Source: Flammula alnicola (lineage: Eukaryota > Basidiomycota > Agaricomycetes > Agaricales > Strophariaceae). Taken from it: DNA of 64,000 nucleotides. The notes under the pieces are model-generated. The model was given only the letters and a program-made list of their open reading frames with translations. It searched no databases and was not told the DNA's origin. Positions 34,501-44,918 of this stretch are shown piece after piece; position 1 is the first letter of the stretch, and each line of letters opens with the position of its first letter. The stretch lies in the NCBI GenBank assembly GCA_015499995.1, contig JADNRV010000125.1:62001-126000 (forward strand), written 5' to 3'. The position numbers and the translations under genes were made by a program.

Positions 34501-36702
34501 CCACCCTCTCTCGATTCGACTCCTGAAACGTCCGCTGCGGCAGAGCGGGGCCGTGCTTCTCCTGCACAACCTGCGTCTGCGGAAGATACAGGATATATAC
34601 GGGTCGAAGAGGTGCCACGATTGGCGTCAACGAGCCCTATAACCCCCGAGAGACGCTCGCCATCGGATCGTCCGATAACTCCTCTGCGTTCTGAAGAGTC
34701 GAAGATCGACGACAATATACCTCAGCCGAGCGTTTCGTGGCGCAGCCCCAGCTCTTCGCAAGATCCTTCGAGGAAACGAAGCTCAGAAGACTCGACGGCG
34801 AGCTCAAGGTCGGGCTCGCGGTCGCCAACGGGCTCGACGCACAACGCTGATATGGTGGAGATGGAGGTGGACAAGCACGAGGCGGATGGTAGATCGCCTG
34901 CGCCGTTGACGGGTGCCGGTACAGCATCCCTGCCCAACTCTTCAGCCTCTGAGGTGCCTCCTCCGCCGTCAGCATCAGCGACAACGACGACCGAGAGCAT
35001 ACAACCTACGGCTGCACCTGAACCCGAAGCACCGCTAGCGCAGCTGTCAGCTGTCCTCGAATGCATCCCAGGGCTCGAACCAGCACCAGAATCCGTCCTC
35101 GAACCCATACCCGAGCCTGAACCGCAGCCACAAGAACCCGCGCGTCCGCCATCCCCGCCTGCACAGCCAAAGGTCAAGCTCTCCCTACGCGACTTTGTGC
35201 TGAGGAAGAAGAAGCAGCGGGAGGAGCTGGAGTTGACGAAGAGCGTGCAGGCGTCGCCGCTGAGTGTTAGTTCGACCCTTGGAGGCGAGCAGGAGGGAGA
35301 GGCGGACGCTTCTGGGTCTGGGTCAGGACAGGATGCTTCTGGGTCGGAGCAGGTCGTGTCTGCTTCTACGGACGTCTCAGCGTCGGCTTCTGGGGTCGAT
35401 AATTCGGCAGAGGCCGATGTGGGTAGGAAGGACATTGGAGGTGATGCCTTGGGGATGAAGGATGGCGGTAGCAGAGGCGAATTAGCTGCAGTCGTCGACT
35501 CCTTGTCGGACACGATGGAGGGTGTCGAGGGTTCTACGATTGCGTCGGTTCGTGATGGCTCTGCGGAAACGAAGAGCAACGGACCACCGATTCGTGACAG
35601 CCCTAGCCCTGGGGGCATCAAGGGCGAAGACATCGAGATGGCACCACCACTTGCCATCGCCGCTCCGGTACCTGTAGTAAAGCCATTCAATCCCAATCCT
35701 ACGTTGAATGGGTATCATCAACCACCCGAGCAAGCTCCGTCACCGTCTCCTGTACCATCGAACCCTCCTCTTCCCCTTCCCATTCGCATGCATTCCCCGC
35801 CTTCTGCGTTTCCCTCTTACTCTACCCGTGAGGCGAAGCAAGAACTCGTCGAGAGCCCTATCAGTGAGCTGTCCGCATCTCGCCCAGCGTTCATCAAGTC
35901 ATATCCTTTACCGACCCCACCAGGGCTACAGCCCATCCATCAACGACATCATATGGCTCTGGAGCGTTCTATCTCGCCTATCGGTCCCGATCTTGGCCTG
36001 CAATCCCATTCTCGTCGAGCCTCACATGAAGATGGAGAGATCGGCGAAGCCTCTCCACCTCATCCGTCTTCCCAGCGGCTCAACCCCCCAAGCCCAGCTA
36101 CCTTCATCCCGAAGCCGAGATCCTTCTCAAATTTCCAACCTCCTTCTCAGTCCCATTCTCCGCCGACGGGGCCTAGGTCCTTCCATGCACCCTCGGCTTC
36201 TCCCACCCCTGGCTTCAACGGCAGTAGCGTAGGCGGCTCACACTATCGACCTCCGCCACCTACACATGTCGCGCCGGCTGCTACCAATGTAACGGTGAAT
36301 AACAATCGACCGCCTCCGCCGAGTGCCCCACGTGCGCTGCGCCAGTATATGCTGTCGAATAGACCCGCAGCTGCTGCTGCTGCTCCAGGAGTCAGTTCCG
36401 CGTCGTCACACTCGCAGTCGTATTCCCATGGAGGGTCACAGTACATCCCGCGAGGACCGTCGGCAGATCGTGATAGAGATAGAGACAGGTCGTTGGATTG
36501 GGAGAATAGCATTATCGTGCACCGCGGAGGGTGGTGGAGGTCAAGGTTGGGGCAGATAGTGCTACTGATTATGGTTTGTTCAGGTTGTTTTCTGTGTTTG
36601 GGTTCGGTGTTCGTCTTCCTTATTCTTCATTATTTCGTTTCGATTTCGCTTGGTGTTTTAATTTGGTATTGTACCATTTTTTCTGGGACTTGTTCTCCTT
36701 AG
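31544..36702 (+). CDS. SET3: PHD-finger and SET-domain protein, SET3-like chromatin regulator
   Basis: Four exons: 31544-32970, 33028-33617, 33685-34047 and 34103-36702; the 33618 donor (GTGCGT) was chosen because an earlier GT breaks the frame. Product about 1,659 residues. Residues 105-150 form a PHD finger (CICGFPIDDGFSIACDIC, WCHGAC, CWVC). Residues 390-470 are the C-terminal part of a SET domain (PFVHLFGPP, GNQGRFVRSGCRPNAVLRP, FGVFALRDLKAGEEIVLGW). A cysteine cluster (CACGAR) follows, then more than 900 residues of Ser/Pro-rich disordered sequence with a KLSLRDFVLRKKKQ basic patch. PHD then SET, and a SET core with GW where active enzymes have Tyr, match Set3/MLL5, the non-catalytic scaffold of a histone deacetylase complex. 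The last about 60 hydrophobic codons are doubtful: a 41-nt intron near 36489-36529 would instead end the protein GGGQGWGR at 36559. Confidence 0.85.
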
Positions 36703-37136
36703 CCACTCTACTTCTATTCCCTTGTTTTCTTTCGTTCTTTTTTTTTTCCAGTTTGTATGTCTGCTCCGTCACTTATTTCTTTCGCTTACAGTGTGCTACT
36801 GTTTGAACTTCTCTGATTTTCACATATTATTATGGTGTCGTTCAAGTTTAATCCTGCTTTATGAATTCGAAGTCAAGTCTCTCAATGACACAACGGTGAC
36901 GATATAACCCGGTTCCGGTCAGCACTACAGTATGGATGATCCGTCGGATTTAAATTAAGGTCGGTTGTGATTGTTCCCGCACAGCAACTCGGTAAGCGCC
37001 CGTGCTCGTGGCTTCCACGAGCGTACATGGCGGCCACCCGGTTTTTCCAAGTTCGAGAAACTCACCACACGAGTAGTATGCAAGACTTTTACTTTTTTTT
37101 ACACGCTGTACATTATTCGTAGTAGCTACATGGACT

Positions 37137-39036
37137 TCAACGCTGGTTATAGTACGCCGATGCTGCATTGGCCGCCTGAATGAAACCTGTCTCGAATTCC
37201 CAGTAATTCTTTCCATAGTCTTGAGTTCGCTTACGTGCCCAGGCTCCTTTGAATCCGATTTGGTTGACTGTCTTGGAACTCGACGCTGTCGAACAGATGA
37301 ATGTAAAGGCGTCATCCCAACCGATCATATAACCCTCCGCGAAGCGAGAATGATCGTATTTGCCCGGATATTTCGACCAATATCCAACGTGCTCTGCTGC
37401 ATGGTAGGGTCAGAAACGCAATGAATGACTGGCCGAATTAAGGACGACGTACCTAGGGCCTTATCCTTCATTGAGTCACGGGCCACCTTTTGTGCATCGT
37501 ACTCTTCCTGGGTCAGAGTGCGAGGCTTGATACCAACAAAGCTTGGGAAAATGTTTCTCTCGACCGCATCGCGAAAGCTCCACCCCGTATCTCCGGGGTG
37601 TTGCTTCTTATACGTCCAGAAAAACCAACCTGCGCACACCCTCTCGAAAAGTTTCAACTGGGCGTTCACATAGCTTTTCTGTTCCCCAGGCACTCCTCTC
37701 AACGAACCTGGATTCAACGCGCCCGACCACTCTCCGATGATAATTCCACCTCCAGCTCGACCTGCTTTCTCAGCGGCGCTTGCTAACATTCTCGGCGTGG
37801 TAGCAGAATGATCCGCTAAAGAGCGCGCGTGGTCTTCAGCCGAAGCGGAGACGTCGGAAGATGTGAAGCAAAGATAAAGGTGATGGTCGAGCACAGTCAA
37901 AGCGGAGGACGTGGGAAGATGGGAAATAAAGTCAGCGTAAGCGTCTGTTCGCCAACATTCACCTAAGTAAATCGGAAGACTTGGGTCGAGTGATCGTAGA
38001 GTGGAAATCGCGGACGAATACCACGTCTGGAGGGCGTGGTCCGATGGAGGGCAAGGCTCGTTTATAAGCTCGATCCCAATTATATTAAGCAATGGAGGGT
38101 CAAAGGAGTTTGTAAACTGATGAAGATTGTTGACGAGAGACCGGAGAATGTGGATGGTGTGATTTTGGTTGTGCGGATCATTGAAGAAGTTTGCCTTGTT
38201 CGATGTTCCTGCATGGGAGTCATTGTTTTGCTTTCCAGGAGCGGCGTGAAGATCTGAAAGACCATGTCTCAGTACAACTGGGATGTATGATAGTTATATG
38301 GATTGAACATGTCTGACCTATCAATACGCCGATGTCATATGAGGCAGCTGTCTGAATAGCTTGCGTTATTCTCTTCCAGGCTCCAGAATAAACTTCGTGG
38401 AATGGTTGGAAGTCTGTTCCGTGAAGGACAGTGGGGTCGATACCGCACAGGTGATAGTAGCCAATCTTCGGCGCGGATAAGTGGCGAATAAACATAAAGA
38501 TACGTGGTGGAGGTGCTTACTGGAATTCGAACAGAATTTATACCGCGAGCTGCAATCCATTTCCAGTCCTCTTCTTGGATCCACGCATCCCAGTGATGCT
38601 CCAGAATTTGTTTTGCTCGTTGGCCGTGAGCGACGTCAAGATCGCTTTGTGCAGGGGCTTTAGCGCACTGAAATGGTTCATCTGCAATCCATCCCTCAAG
38701 AACAAACCAGGATCCTGTATAAATAAATATAAAAACCATCACGTTCAGAAATAAGAGATATACACCTAAGTTGACGCCATGTTGCTGGCGGTAGCGATAG
38801 ATGTCTTGGGGAGCGATGGGTTCGCTGGGATCTAAGGCAAATTTACTTTGCGAATGTGAATGGCTTTTTACTTGTTGAAAAGCTTGTTCATGTCGGATAA
38901 ATGTGCCAGGTAGTAGGTACTGACTAGACCTGTGACCGGTCCGAGTATGTGCGAAACCTCACGATACTAGGACCTGTAAAGCGGGACTTGCCGGCTCTTG
39001 TCGCGCGCTATGATCGAGAATGAATTGTTCCGACAT
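37137..39036 (-). CDS. Glycoside hydrolase family 5, exo-1,3-beta-glucanase
   Basis: Six minus-strand exons: 38963-39036, 38766-38923, 38521-38714, 38318-38465, 37453-38253 and 37137-37396; product 544 residues. All junctions are in phase. The first intron (39 nt) is unusually short, so the first exon is the least certain part. Landmarks: YRYRQQHGVNLGSWFVLEGWI, WKWIAARGINSVRIP, DLHAAPGKQN, GIELINEP (proton-donor glutamate), VLDHHLY, GEWSGAL (nucleophile glutamate) and GWFFWTYK. These are the standard GH5 exo-1,3-glucanase motifs, both catalytic glutamates present. No signal peptide is seen, as in several fungal GH5_9 enzymes. The role would be beta-1,3-glucan turnover in wall remodelling. Its 5' end is duplicated in inverted orientation at 39.78-39.96 kb. 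Confidence 0.85.
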
Positions 39037-39115
39037 GCCCGACGCTCCTTTTTAAGGCAAAGACCTCAAATAGGAAGGTACGTTTTGGCAGAGGACGTCG
39101 AGAGCGAACTCGCGT
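38915..39115 (-). repeat. GH5 5' region, inverted repeat arm 1
   Basis: This segment (promoter, start codon, first exon and first intron of the GH5 gene, read on the minus strand) matches 39775-39965 on the plus strand. Shared landmarks: CTCTGCCAAAACGTACCTTC, GATCATAGCGCGCGACAAGA and the intron area. Similarity is high but diverged. Confidence 0.8.
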
Positions 39116-39345
39116 CTCGCGTTCGCGTTTGTCCGTTTTCATTCCCTACCTTCACATGTAGTCCTTTCTTTCAATTTTATGCTATGGAATATGGTCCAAC
39201 TCTCGATGGATGGCTTCAGTACCTTCATACTCACGGAATTTGAGATAATGAGAATGGTGAACGAAGGACGGATTCCTGACAGGGAGATGGAGTTCTGATC
39301 ATACAGAAGATGACGTTGAACAGTCAAACATTGGCAATAGATTTC

Positions 39346-39648
39346 TCATGATATAGTTACAGTGGAAAGGAGTCCCCAGAAGCCGTCCAATCTGCTACAT
39401 TGTTGCCTGCCCCTGTCCGACTCCATTGCATACCCAAAATCCACCATATTCAACGGTGTCTGCGGAGCCAGCATTCCATATGTAATTGATGTCAAACTTG
39501 GACCCGGTAGAGGGGCAGTATTGGATACGCTGAGGTCCCATTCGGAAAGACGCATCTTCTGGATGTTCGAGCTCTGGAAAGTTGATTCGCGTTGTGATCT
39601 TCTCAGCAGCTTGTCCTCGGCCAAAGTTCCTGGCAAAGCAAAGCTCAT
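39346..39648 (-). CDS. Small hypothetical protein between the inverted repeats
   Basis: A 100-codon minus-strand frame from a real ATG (MSFALPGTLAEDKLL) to TGA, with text such as NTAPLPGPSLTSITYGMLAPQTPLNM. The opposite strand is also open over much of it, and I cannot recognise either. It sits between the two arms of the inverted duplication. It could be one exon of a larger gene. Confidence 0.25.
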   Translation of the reverse strand: MSFALPGTLAEDKLLRRSQRESTFQSSNIQKMRLSEWDLSVSNTAPLPGPSLTSITYGMLAPQTPLNMVDFGYAMESDRGRQQCSRLDGFWGLLSTVTIS

Positions 39649-39774
39649 TGTCGTCGAGGTCGCTACTGGTACATTTTATTGTTGGCTTGAGGAGAGTTTG
39701 ACACGGAAAGATGGTTTTGGAGGTATCAGATACAGCAGAAGTGAGTGTAGATGAGGGAGGGAAGCAAGCAAGGA

Positions 39775-39965
39775 CGACTGTCGACGCGCTCTGCCAAAAC
39801 GTACCTTCCTTTTCGAGGTCTTTTTCTTAAAAAGGGCAGTCGGTGATGTCCGAACACTCCACTTTCGATCATAGCGCGCGACAAGAGCCGGGAAGTCCCG
39901 GTTTTCCAGTCCTTATATCGAGGGTTTTCGCACTCATATAAGGCTGGTCACGAGTCTAGGTACTG
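39775..39965 (+). repeat. GH5 5' region, inverted repeat arm 2
   Basis: Inverted, diverged copy of 38915-39115. It keeps an ATG-containing start context but the reading changes within the first codons and no GH5 coding sequence follows, so only the promoter and first exon were duplicated. The interval from here to 41,060 holds no other confident gene; a minus frame at 40472-40717 (LPEVLIVFRHLYITDHAGHAF) resembles F-box-protein text and may be a fragment. Confidence 0.75.
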
Positions 39966-41060
39966 ACAACGCGCGAAGAAAGACAAAGGTGATTGCATGA
40001 CGTCATGCTCTCCGGAGCATCCCTGACAAGCAGGTGCAAAGTTATGCAAACTGGCGCCGCCAAACAAACGGGCAACTCCGCGGCACCTCGAAGGCTTGCT
40101 CAAAGCCAACTCAATGCCCATTCTTGATGTTGAAGGAAATATCGGAACAACGTAAAGTGCGACCGAGGGAGGGTTCGTACAGGTAAAGCGGTAAAGAATT
40201 AAATATTTCAATGCCACTTCAATCAAACTTCAATGTCGCTATGACTTGTCCGAGTGCTCGATGCAAATTCAACTTGAACGCCATAACTTGCAATTCAAAC
40301 ATCGCGGAGTCGTTGTCGGGGTTCTGGATAGAAAATGGTTGTCTCATGTAGAAAAAGTAGGGTGCTCAATTTCCAAAATAAGAATTCCACCATTGCACCC
40401 GTGTTCACAGCCTTTTCGTGAACAGAACAAGGACAGAACGTAAAAAGGGCAATGCGGACCGAAAACATTCATTAGACAGTATTTTGCAATCTGTTTTCTC
40501 CTGTGAAGAGCCCAGGAGGTGGGTACTGCCTATAGTCTGAGAAGCTACTCAATCGAGGAAATTCTTCGAGCTGGCAGAGACTGGGGAATAACTTGGAAAC
40601 CTCAAGAAAGCCCCAAAAAGCATGCCCTGCATGATCAGTTATGTAAAGGTGTCTGAAAACAATGAGGACCTCGGGAAGGAATTCTATTGGTGGAGAACAT
40701 TGTCGTGGGTTCGGCATCCGCCCTTTTTGAGTATATGTCAGCTTTCAATGGGGAATTTTTGGGCCCTTTTTGAAAAGAAGGTTTGTCAAATAAGCAGACA
40801 GCCAAATACCGCCCATCCATTCCTCCTCTCCCGCCATCCTTTTTTTCCCTCCCCCAAAAGCGCGCGAGTGAGGCCCACGGCAGCTTACCTTTAAAATCAG
40901 TCCAAAATGCTTCAAGTGCCCATAGGTGTGCGCCGCTCGTCGTGCCAGCGTTTGTGGAGGCTAATTATATTCCGTGCTCTTTTTCCTAGCCAGAAAAACA
41001 CTCTCGGCTCCTGCATCAGATTCGTTCTCCTCGCTAATCCAGAACAACGCCGACGACCGA

Positions 41061-42581
41061 ATGCCTCCCAAGACCCATTTTTCAAACAGGAGACCACGCC
41101 GCCAACCTGCAAACATGCCTCTGACCAATTTTCCCGACAAACTGCTGCTTGTGATATTTTTTCTCTGCTTTGAGAACGTGACCGTTGTTCCACCACCCCA
41201 GTCCGACACCAGGAATTCCTTGGCCCAGGTCTGCCAGCAATGGCGCCGCCTGATGCTCGCCATGCCTACAATATGGCAAAACGCCGTGTTCTCGCCCATT
41301 CCCTTCCAGCACCCTATGCATTTACTCCGGCTGGCGAAACTCTGGCTCAGGAGAAGCCAGGGTGCGCTCCTGTCCCTAAACTTTTGCGCCAATACGCGTT
41401 TAGCCATGCCAGCTGGCCAGCTACCTACCAGCGCTCAGCAGCTCATGTACGGCGGTGGGGCGTTCAACATCGTCAAATCCATCATTTTGCCATGTGCGTC
41501 GCGCATACGGTCCCTTACCTGTATCATTTGCACCAAATCGGTAATCAAGTCTTTCCTGAAAATTCCCCTCGGTACGCTGAGAGCGCTGGAGTCCGTCGAA
41601 ATCACCTTCCTTAATGACTTTGTCTACCGCTTGACGCCATTTAGCGAAGAAGAAAACTCCAGCTTCACTGTGTTCCAGTCCCTTCCAAACCTCCGACGCG
41701 CCACATTCCACATATTCAATGGCATCCACCCGCTCGATCTTCAACTTCCATGGAACAATCTCGCGACACTCGACCTGGGTAGTACCGCGATGTCGCCAGA
41801 CATTTTCATGACTATCATCCATTTCTCGCCTTCTCTTACAGAGGGGTTCTTCCAAATCGATTTCACAACATATATTTGCCTCAACCACCCGTTGGTTCAA
41901 GAGATCCCACACGCCGAGGCGCGACATCTTCAGAGGCTACGCCTCAGGCTCATCGATCCCAGCAACGACCATAGGATGTTTTCACTCCTCCAACTTCCTT
42001 CGATCAGAGAGCTTAGGGTAGAGCTACACGATCCAAGTCGAGGGTGGGAGATGTCGATCTTCACGAGCATGCTCGAGAAGTCGGCCACGACTTTGCAGGT
42101 ACTCATGTTCTCGGACTTGCCGCCACCCACTGTTCCAGATGGAGCGCCACCCGCCCCTCGCCGTCCTCAACGTGACATGTCGTATACCGAGTTGGAAGAG
42201 CTTTTCAAGACCGTCCCGAATCTCCGCGCCTTGCATCTCCCATTGGGCCTCTTCATACACGCACCAACCATGGAAATGATTGCCTGCGGGCAACTGCTTC
42301 CGCTTCTGGCGACCCTGAAGCTCAGTTCCTTCAGCGGAGTCCGTGTTCCCTTTGCCGTAGTAAGGAGGAATGCACTCGCGAAATATAACTTACGCGGACA
42401 GGCTGGAACCTCGGATTTAGCGCCCCGTGCGCTCGCTGCAATCTCCTACGTTTTCATCATGGTACCGCATGAGGACGAACAAGTTCTTAAGGATCAAGTC
42501 GCCGTCCTTCAAGGATTGGGATGTCTTGCGGATGTCGAATTCAATACTGTGGGCGGGGATCTCAATTGTTTCAAGAAGTAA
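41061..42581 (+). CDS. F-box protein, intact
   Basis: A single-exon frame; with the ATG at 41061 the product has 506 residues (the next ATG, at 41115, lies just before the F-box). MPLTNFPDKLLLVIFFLCFEN and SLAQVCQQWRRLMLAMPTIWQNAVF form the F-box with its W-containing end. Then come LRR-like repeats (SLPNLRRATFHI, LQLPWNNLATLDLG, LPSIRELRVEL, VPNLRALHLPL, LLPLLATLKLSSF). This is the standard Agaricomycete F-box/LRR architecture, acting as a substrate receptor of SCF ubiquitin ligases; the target is unknown. A single exon is a little unusual for the family. Upstream GTG-started codons (from 40974) are not needed. Confidence 0.8.
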   Translation: MPPKTHFSNRRPRRQPANMPLTNFPDKLLLVIFFLCFENVTVVPPPQSDTRNSLAQVCQQWRRLMLAMPTIWQNAVFSPIPFQHPMHLLRLAKLWLRRSQGALLSLNFCANTRLAMPAGQLPTSAQQLMYGGGAFNIVKSIILPCASRIRSLTCIICTKSVIKSFLKIPLGTLRALESVEITFLNDFVYRLTPFSEEENSSFTVFQSLPNLRRATFHIFNGIHPLDLQLPWNNLATLDLGSTAMSPDIFMTIIHFSPSLTEGFFQIDFTTYICLNHPLVQEIPHAEARHLQRLRLRLIDPSNDHRMFSLLQLPSIRELRVELHDPSRGWEMSIFTSMLEKSATTLQVLMFSDLPPPTVPDGAPPAPRRPQRDMSYTELEELFKTVPNLRALHLPLGLFIHAPTMEMIACGQLLPLLATLKLSSFSGVRVPFAVVRRNALAKYNLRGQAGTSDLAPRALAAISYVFIMVPHEDEQVLKDQVAVLQGLGCLADVEFNTVGGDLNCFKK

Positions 42582-42847
42582 AATATATGGAATGGTATTT
42601 CAATAGATACTTACGGAGCATCCATTCACTCTCACCTTTTTCTGATACTTCTTGTATAATCTCAGACTTTGAATATTCATATACAACTTTCATTTTCAGT
42701 AAAATTCATCGTGACAGAAGCAAGTCAAGTCCGTCTGAAACGCGTCAGGCGCGCGCTAACGTGACCACATGGGCGAGCTGCTACACGATCGATCGATCCG
42801 TTTAGTGGAGTTGGCTGCTCCGTTTCTGCGCAATATCTAACGTCCTA

Positions 42848-44072
42848 GTGTTGTCAAAGTTCAGTTCTGAACAGACTCAGTGAACCTGAACTGACTGAAC
42901 TAGTGTTTAAAGGTCCAGTCTTGGGACTGGAAAAAGACCGCAACCAGACTGGACTGGACCGCAAAAAGACCGGACCAGCAGTCCGGTCTTTTGATTTTTG
43001 AGAATCAAAGACCGCAAAAAGACCGGTCTCGATGGACCGGTCTTTGCGGTTAAGACCGGTCTGAACCGGCTACTTTGTAGCCCGGATTTATCCCTTCAAA
43101 TTGGCCCCAAGGGCATCCTGATTGGTAAAGTTTTGGCTGAGAAATAAATAAAACAGTCAAAAAGTTTCCAAAAGAGTAGAAAATGCGGAATATTAGTGTA
43201 GAATAGTCAATTCTCAACGAAATTTAACGTTCCAGGGCTCAATTTAAAGGTATATATTATGTCTACAAATATTACTGATACATATATCTCACAATCCTCG
43301 TGGCTTGCATCGAAAAACCGGTCTTAGACCGGTTAAGACTGGTTAAGACCGGAATCTGGTTCAGACCGGTCCAAGACTGCAAAAGACCGACATAGACCGG
43401 TCTGAATCAGTCCAGTCCGGTTTTTTGACATCTTGGGATGTATATGGACCGGTCTCGGTCTCGGTCCATGTCCCTGGGGGCCAAAAGACCGGACTGGACC
43501 GGACTTCAAAACACTAGACTGAACTGAACTGACAGTTCTGTTCAGTTCTGTTCAGTTCAGCCAACGTGGAAATTCTGTCCGAACTGCAGTTCGGACTGTC
43601 AGAACTGAACTGAACTGTTAAATAACATAGGTATAAAATCCTAAATAAACCATGTAAAATTCACTTTTTTTGGATGAAAATAGATTGAAATATGTTAATA
43701 CTTATTGTAACAACCCTTTATAACCCTTCTAAGGAAAATTTTATGATAGACTACAGCAGTGATGGTCTATTCTGGTACATTATGGAGTTATGTAATCATT
43801 GGATACTTTGAAAAATACCAATAGATTCTGGTTTTCAGCACCTCTGGAGCCAGTTGGTGGTATTTTTAGAGGTCAAAAAGTAGGTTGGGACCTTTTTTTT
43901 GTGTATTAGACTAAAAAAATTGCAAAACAAAAATTTCTACCTGTTCTCCTGTTCGAACAGGTTTGAACCAGTTCTAAACAGTTCAGTTCAGTCCAGTCCA
44001 CACTGTAAAAAGTTCAGTTCGCAGTTCGGCCAAAAGGGCTGTGAACTGAACTGAACTGAACTTTGGCAACAC
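42848..44072. mobile_element. Outer TA-flanked inverted-repeat element (MITE-like)
   Basis: About 1.2 kb begins GTGTTGTCAAAGTTCAGTTC and ends with its reverse complement with one mismatch (GAACTGAACTTTGGCAACAC). TA lies directly on both sides (42846-42847 and 44073-44074), as expected for Tc1/mariner-type target duplication. The interior is full of GAACTGAAC motifs and has no open frame. It is therefore a non-autonomous element. It carries another element at 42903-43514. Confidence 0.8.
42903..43514. mobile_element. Inner TA-flanked inverted-repeat element nested in the first
   Basis: About 612 bp starting GTGTTTAAAGGTCCAGTC and ending GGACTTCAAAACAC, with TA on each side (42901-42902 and 43515-43516). 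The interior repeats GACCGGTC and related palindromes many times. It shares the terminal GTGTT with the outer element, so both probably use the same type of transposase. No coding frame. Confidence 0.8.
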
Positions 44073-44918
44073 TATAACGTCCAATCTAAAACATTTCAGG
44101 TCGATTATTTGCACTCGCCATGGAAGGTCAGGGTGCGATTGAGATTGAGCTACAAGTTCAGTCTGGTTATTACAATCGATCGGTCAACCTCACACAGTCA
44201 CATCATGAACGTCAATAGGTTCACGATGGTTTGGATATCTCAACTTGAAGTAGGACGAGATAAAAACCAATAAGTATCGCAAAATTATTTTCTAATTGCT
44301 ACTACAAATGATGGTCTCACCTATCTACGCGAGCGTTTACTAGTTAGTATGCTGTGCGAGGAAAACACACCAACCATAGGGAGCTTCCCGGGGCCTCTTC
44401 GAGATGTCCTCGGTTTTTCAGACTTTTAATTGACACGAGTTCCTTTGAAATCGAAATGCGCAGATGGACCTAGAGAAGTGGACTGATTGAGGAATGAAAA
44501 TCACGGCAGATAAGAGCCCGCCAGCTACAACTTCTGGAGCGAGTGCAGATGGTATACGATCATACAGAAATGCGGAGAGAAGTCGCCTCCAAATGAGAGC
44601 GTGTGCAGGCGCCCTAGTTCTATATATAAAGAGACCCACGTTTCCGGTGCCGGGTTGTTGAAGCGGGTCCAGACCTTCATTCAGGGACCACTTACGAGAG
44701 TTGAATGCGACTGGGCCACGATACTCAGCATACTGCTGTCAGTGCTGGCGGAATTTCTTAACGTTCTGATCCTATGCCGAGACAGTGCCACCGTCGCTTG
44801 CAGAGGCGAAGGTGCAGTAGGAGGGGCGAAACGCAACGTGGTCGACGTGGTCGATGTTCTGGCCGTGGTATGGCAAGCAAGGTCTAAGTATTTCTTGTAT
44901 GGCATCAAAGGACATCTT

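Noticed and set aside
34637..35696. Minus-strand 324-codon frame inside the SET3-like gene
   Set aside because: Shadow of the low-complexity Ser/Pro coding sequence on the plus strand, which has the coherent splice chain.
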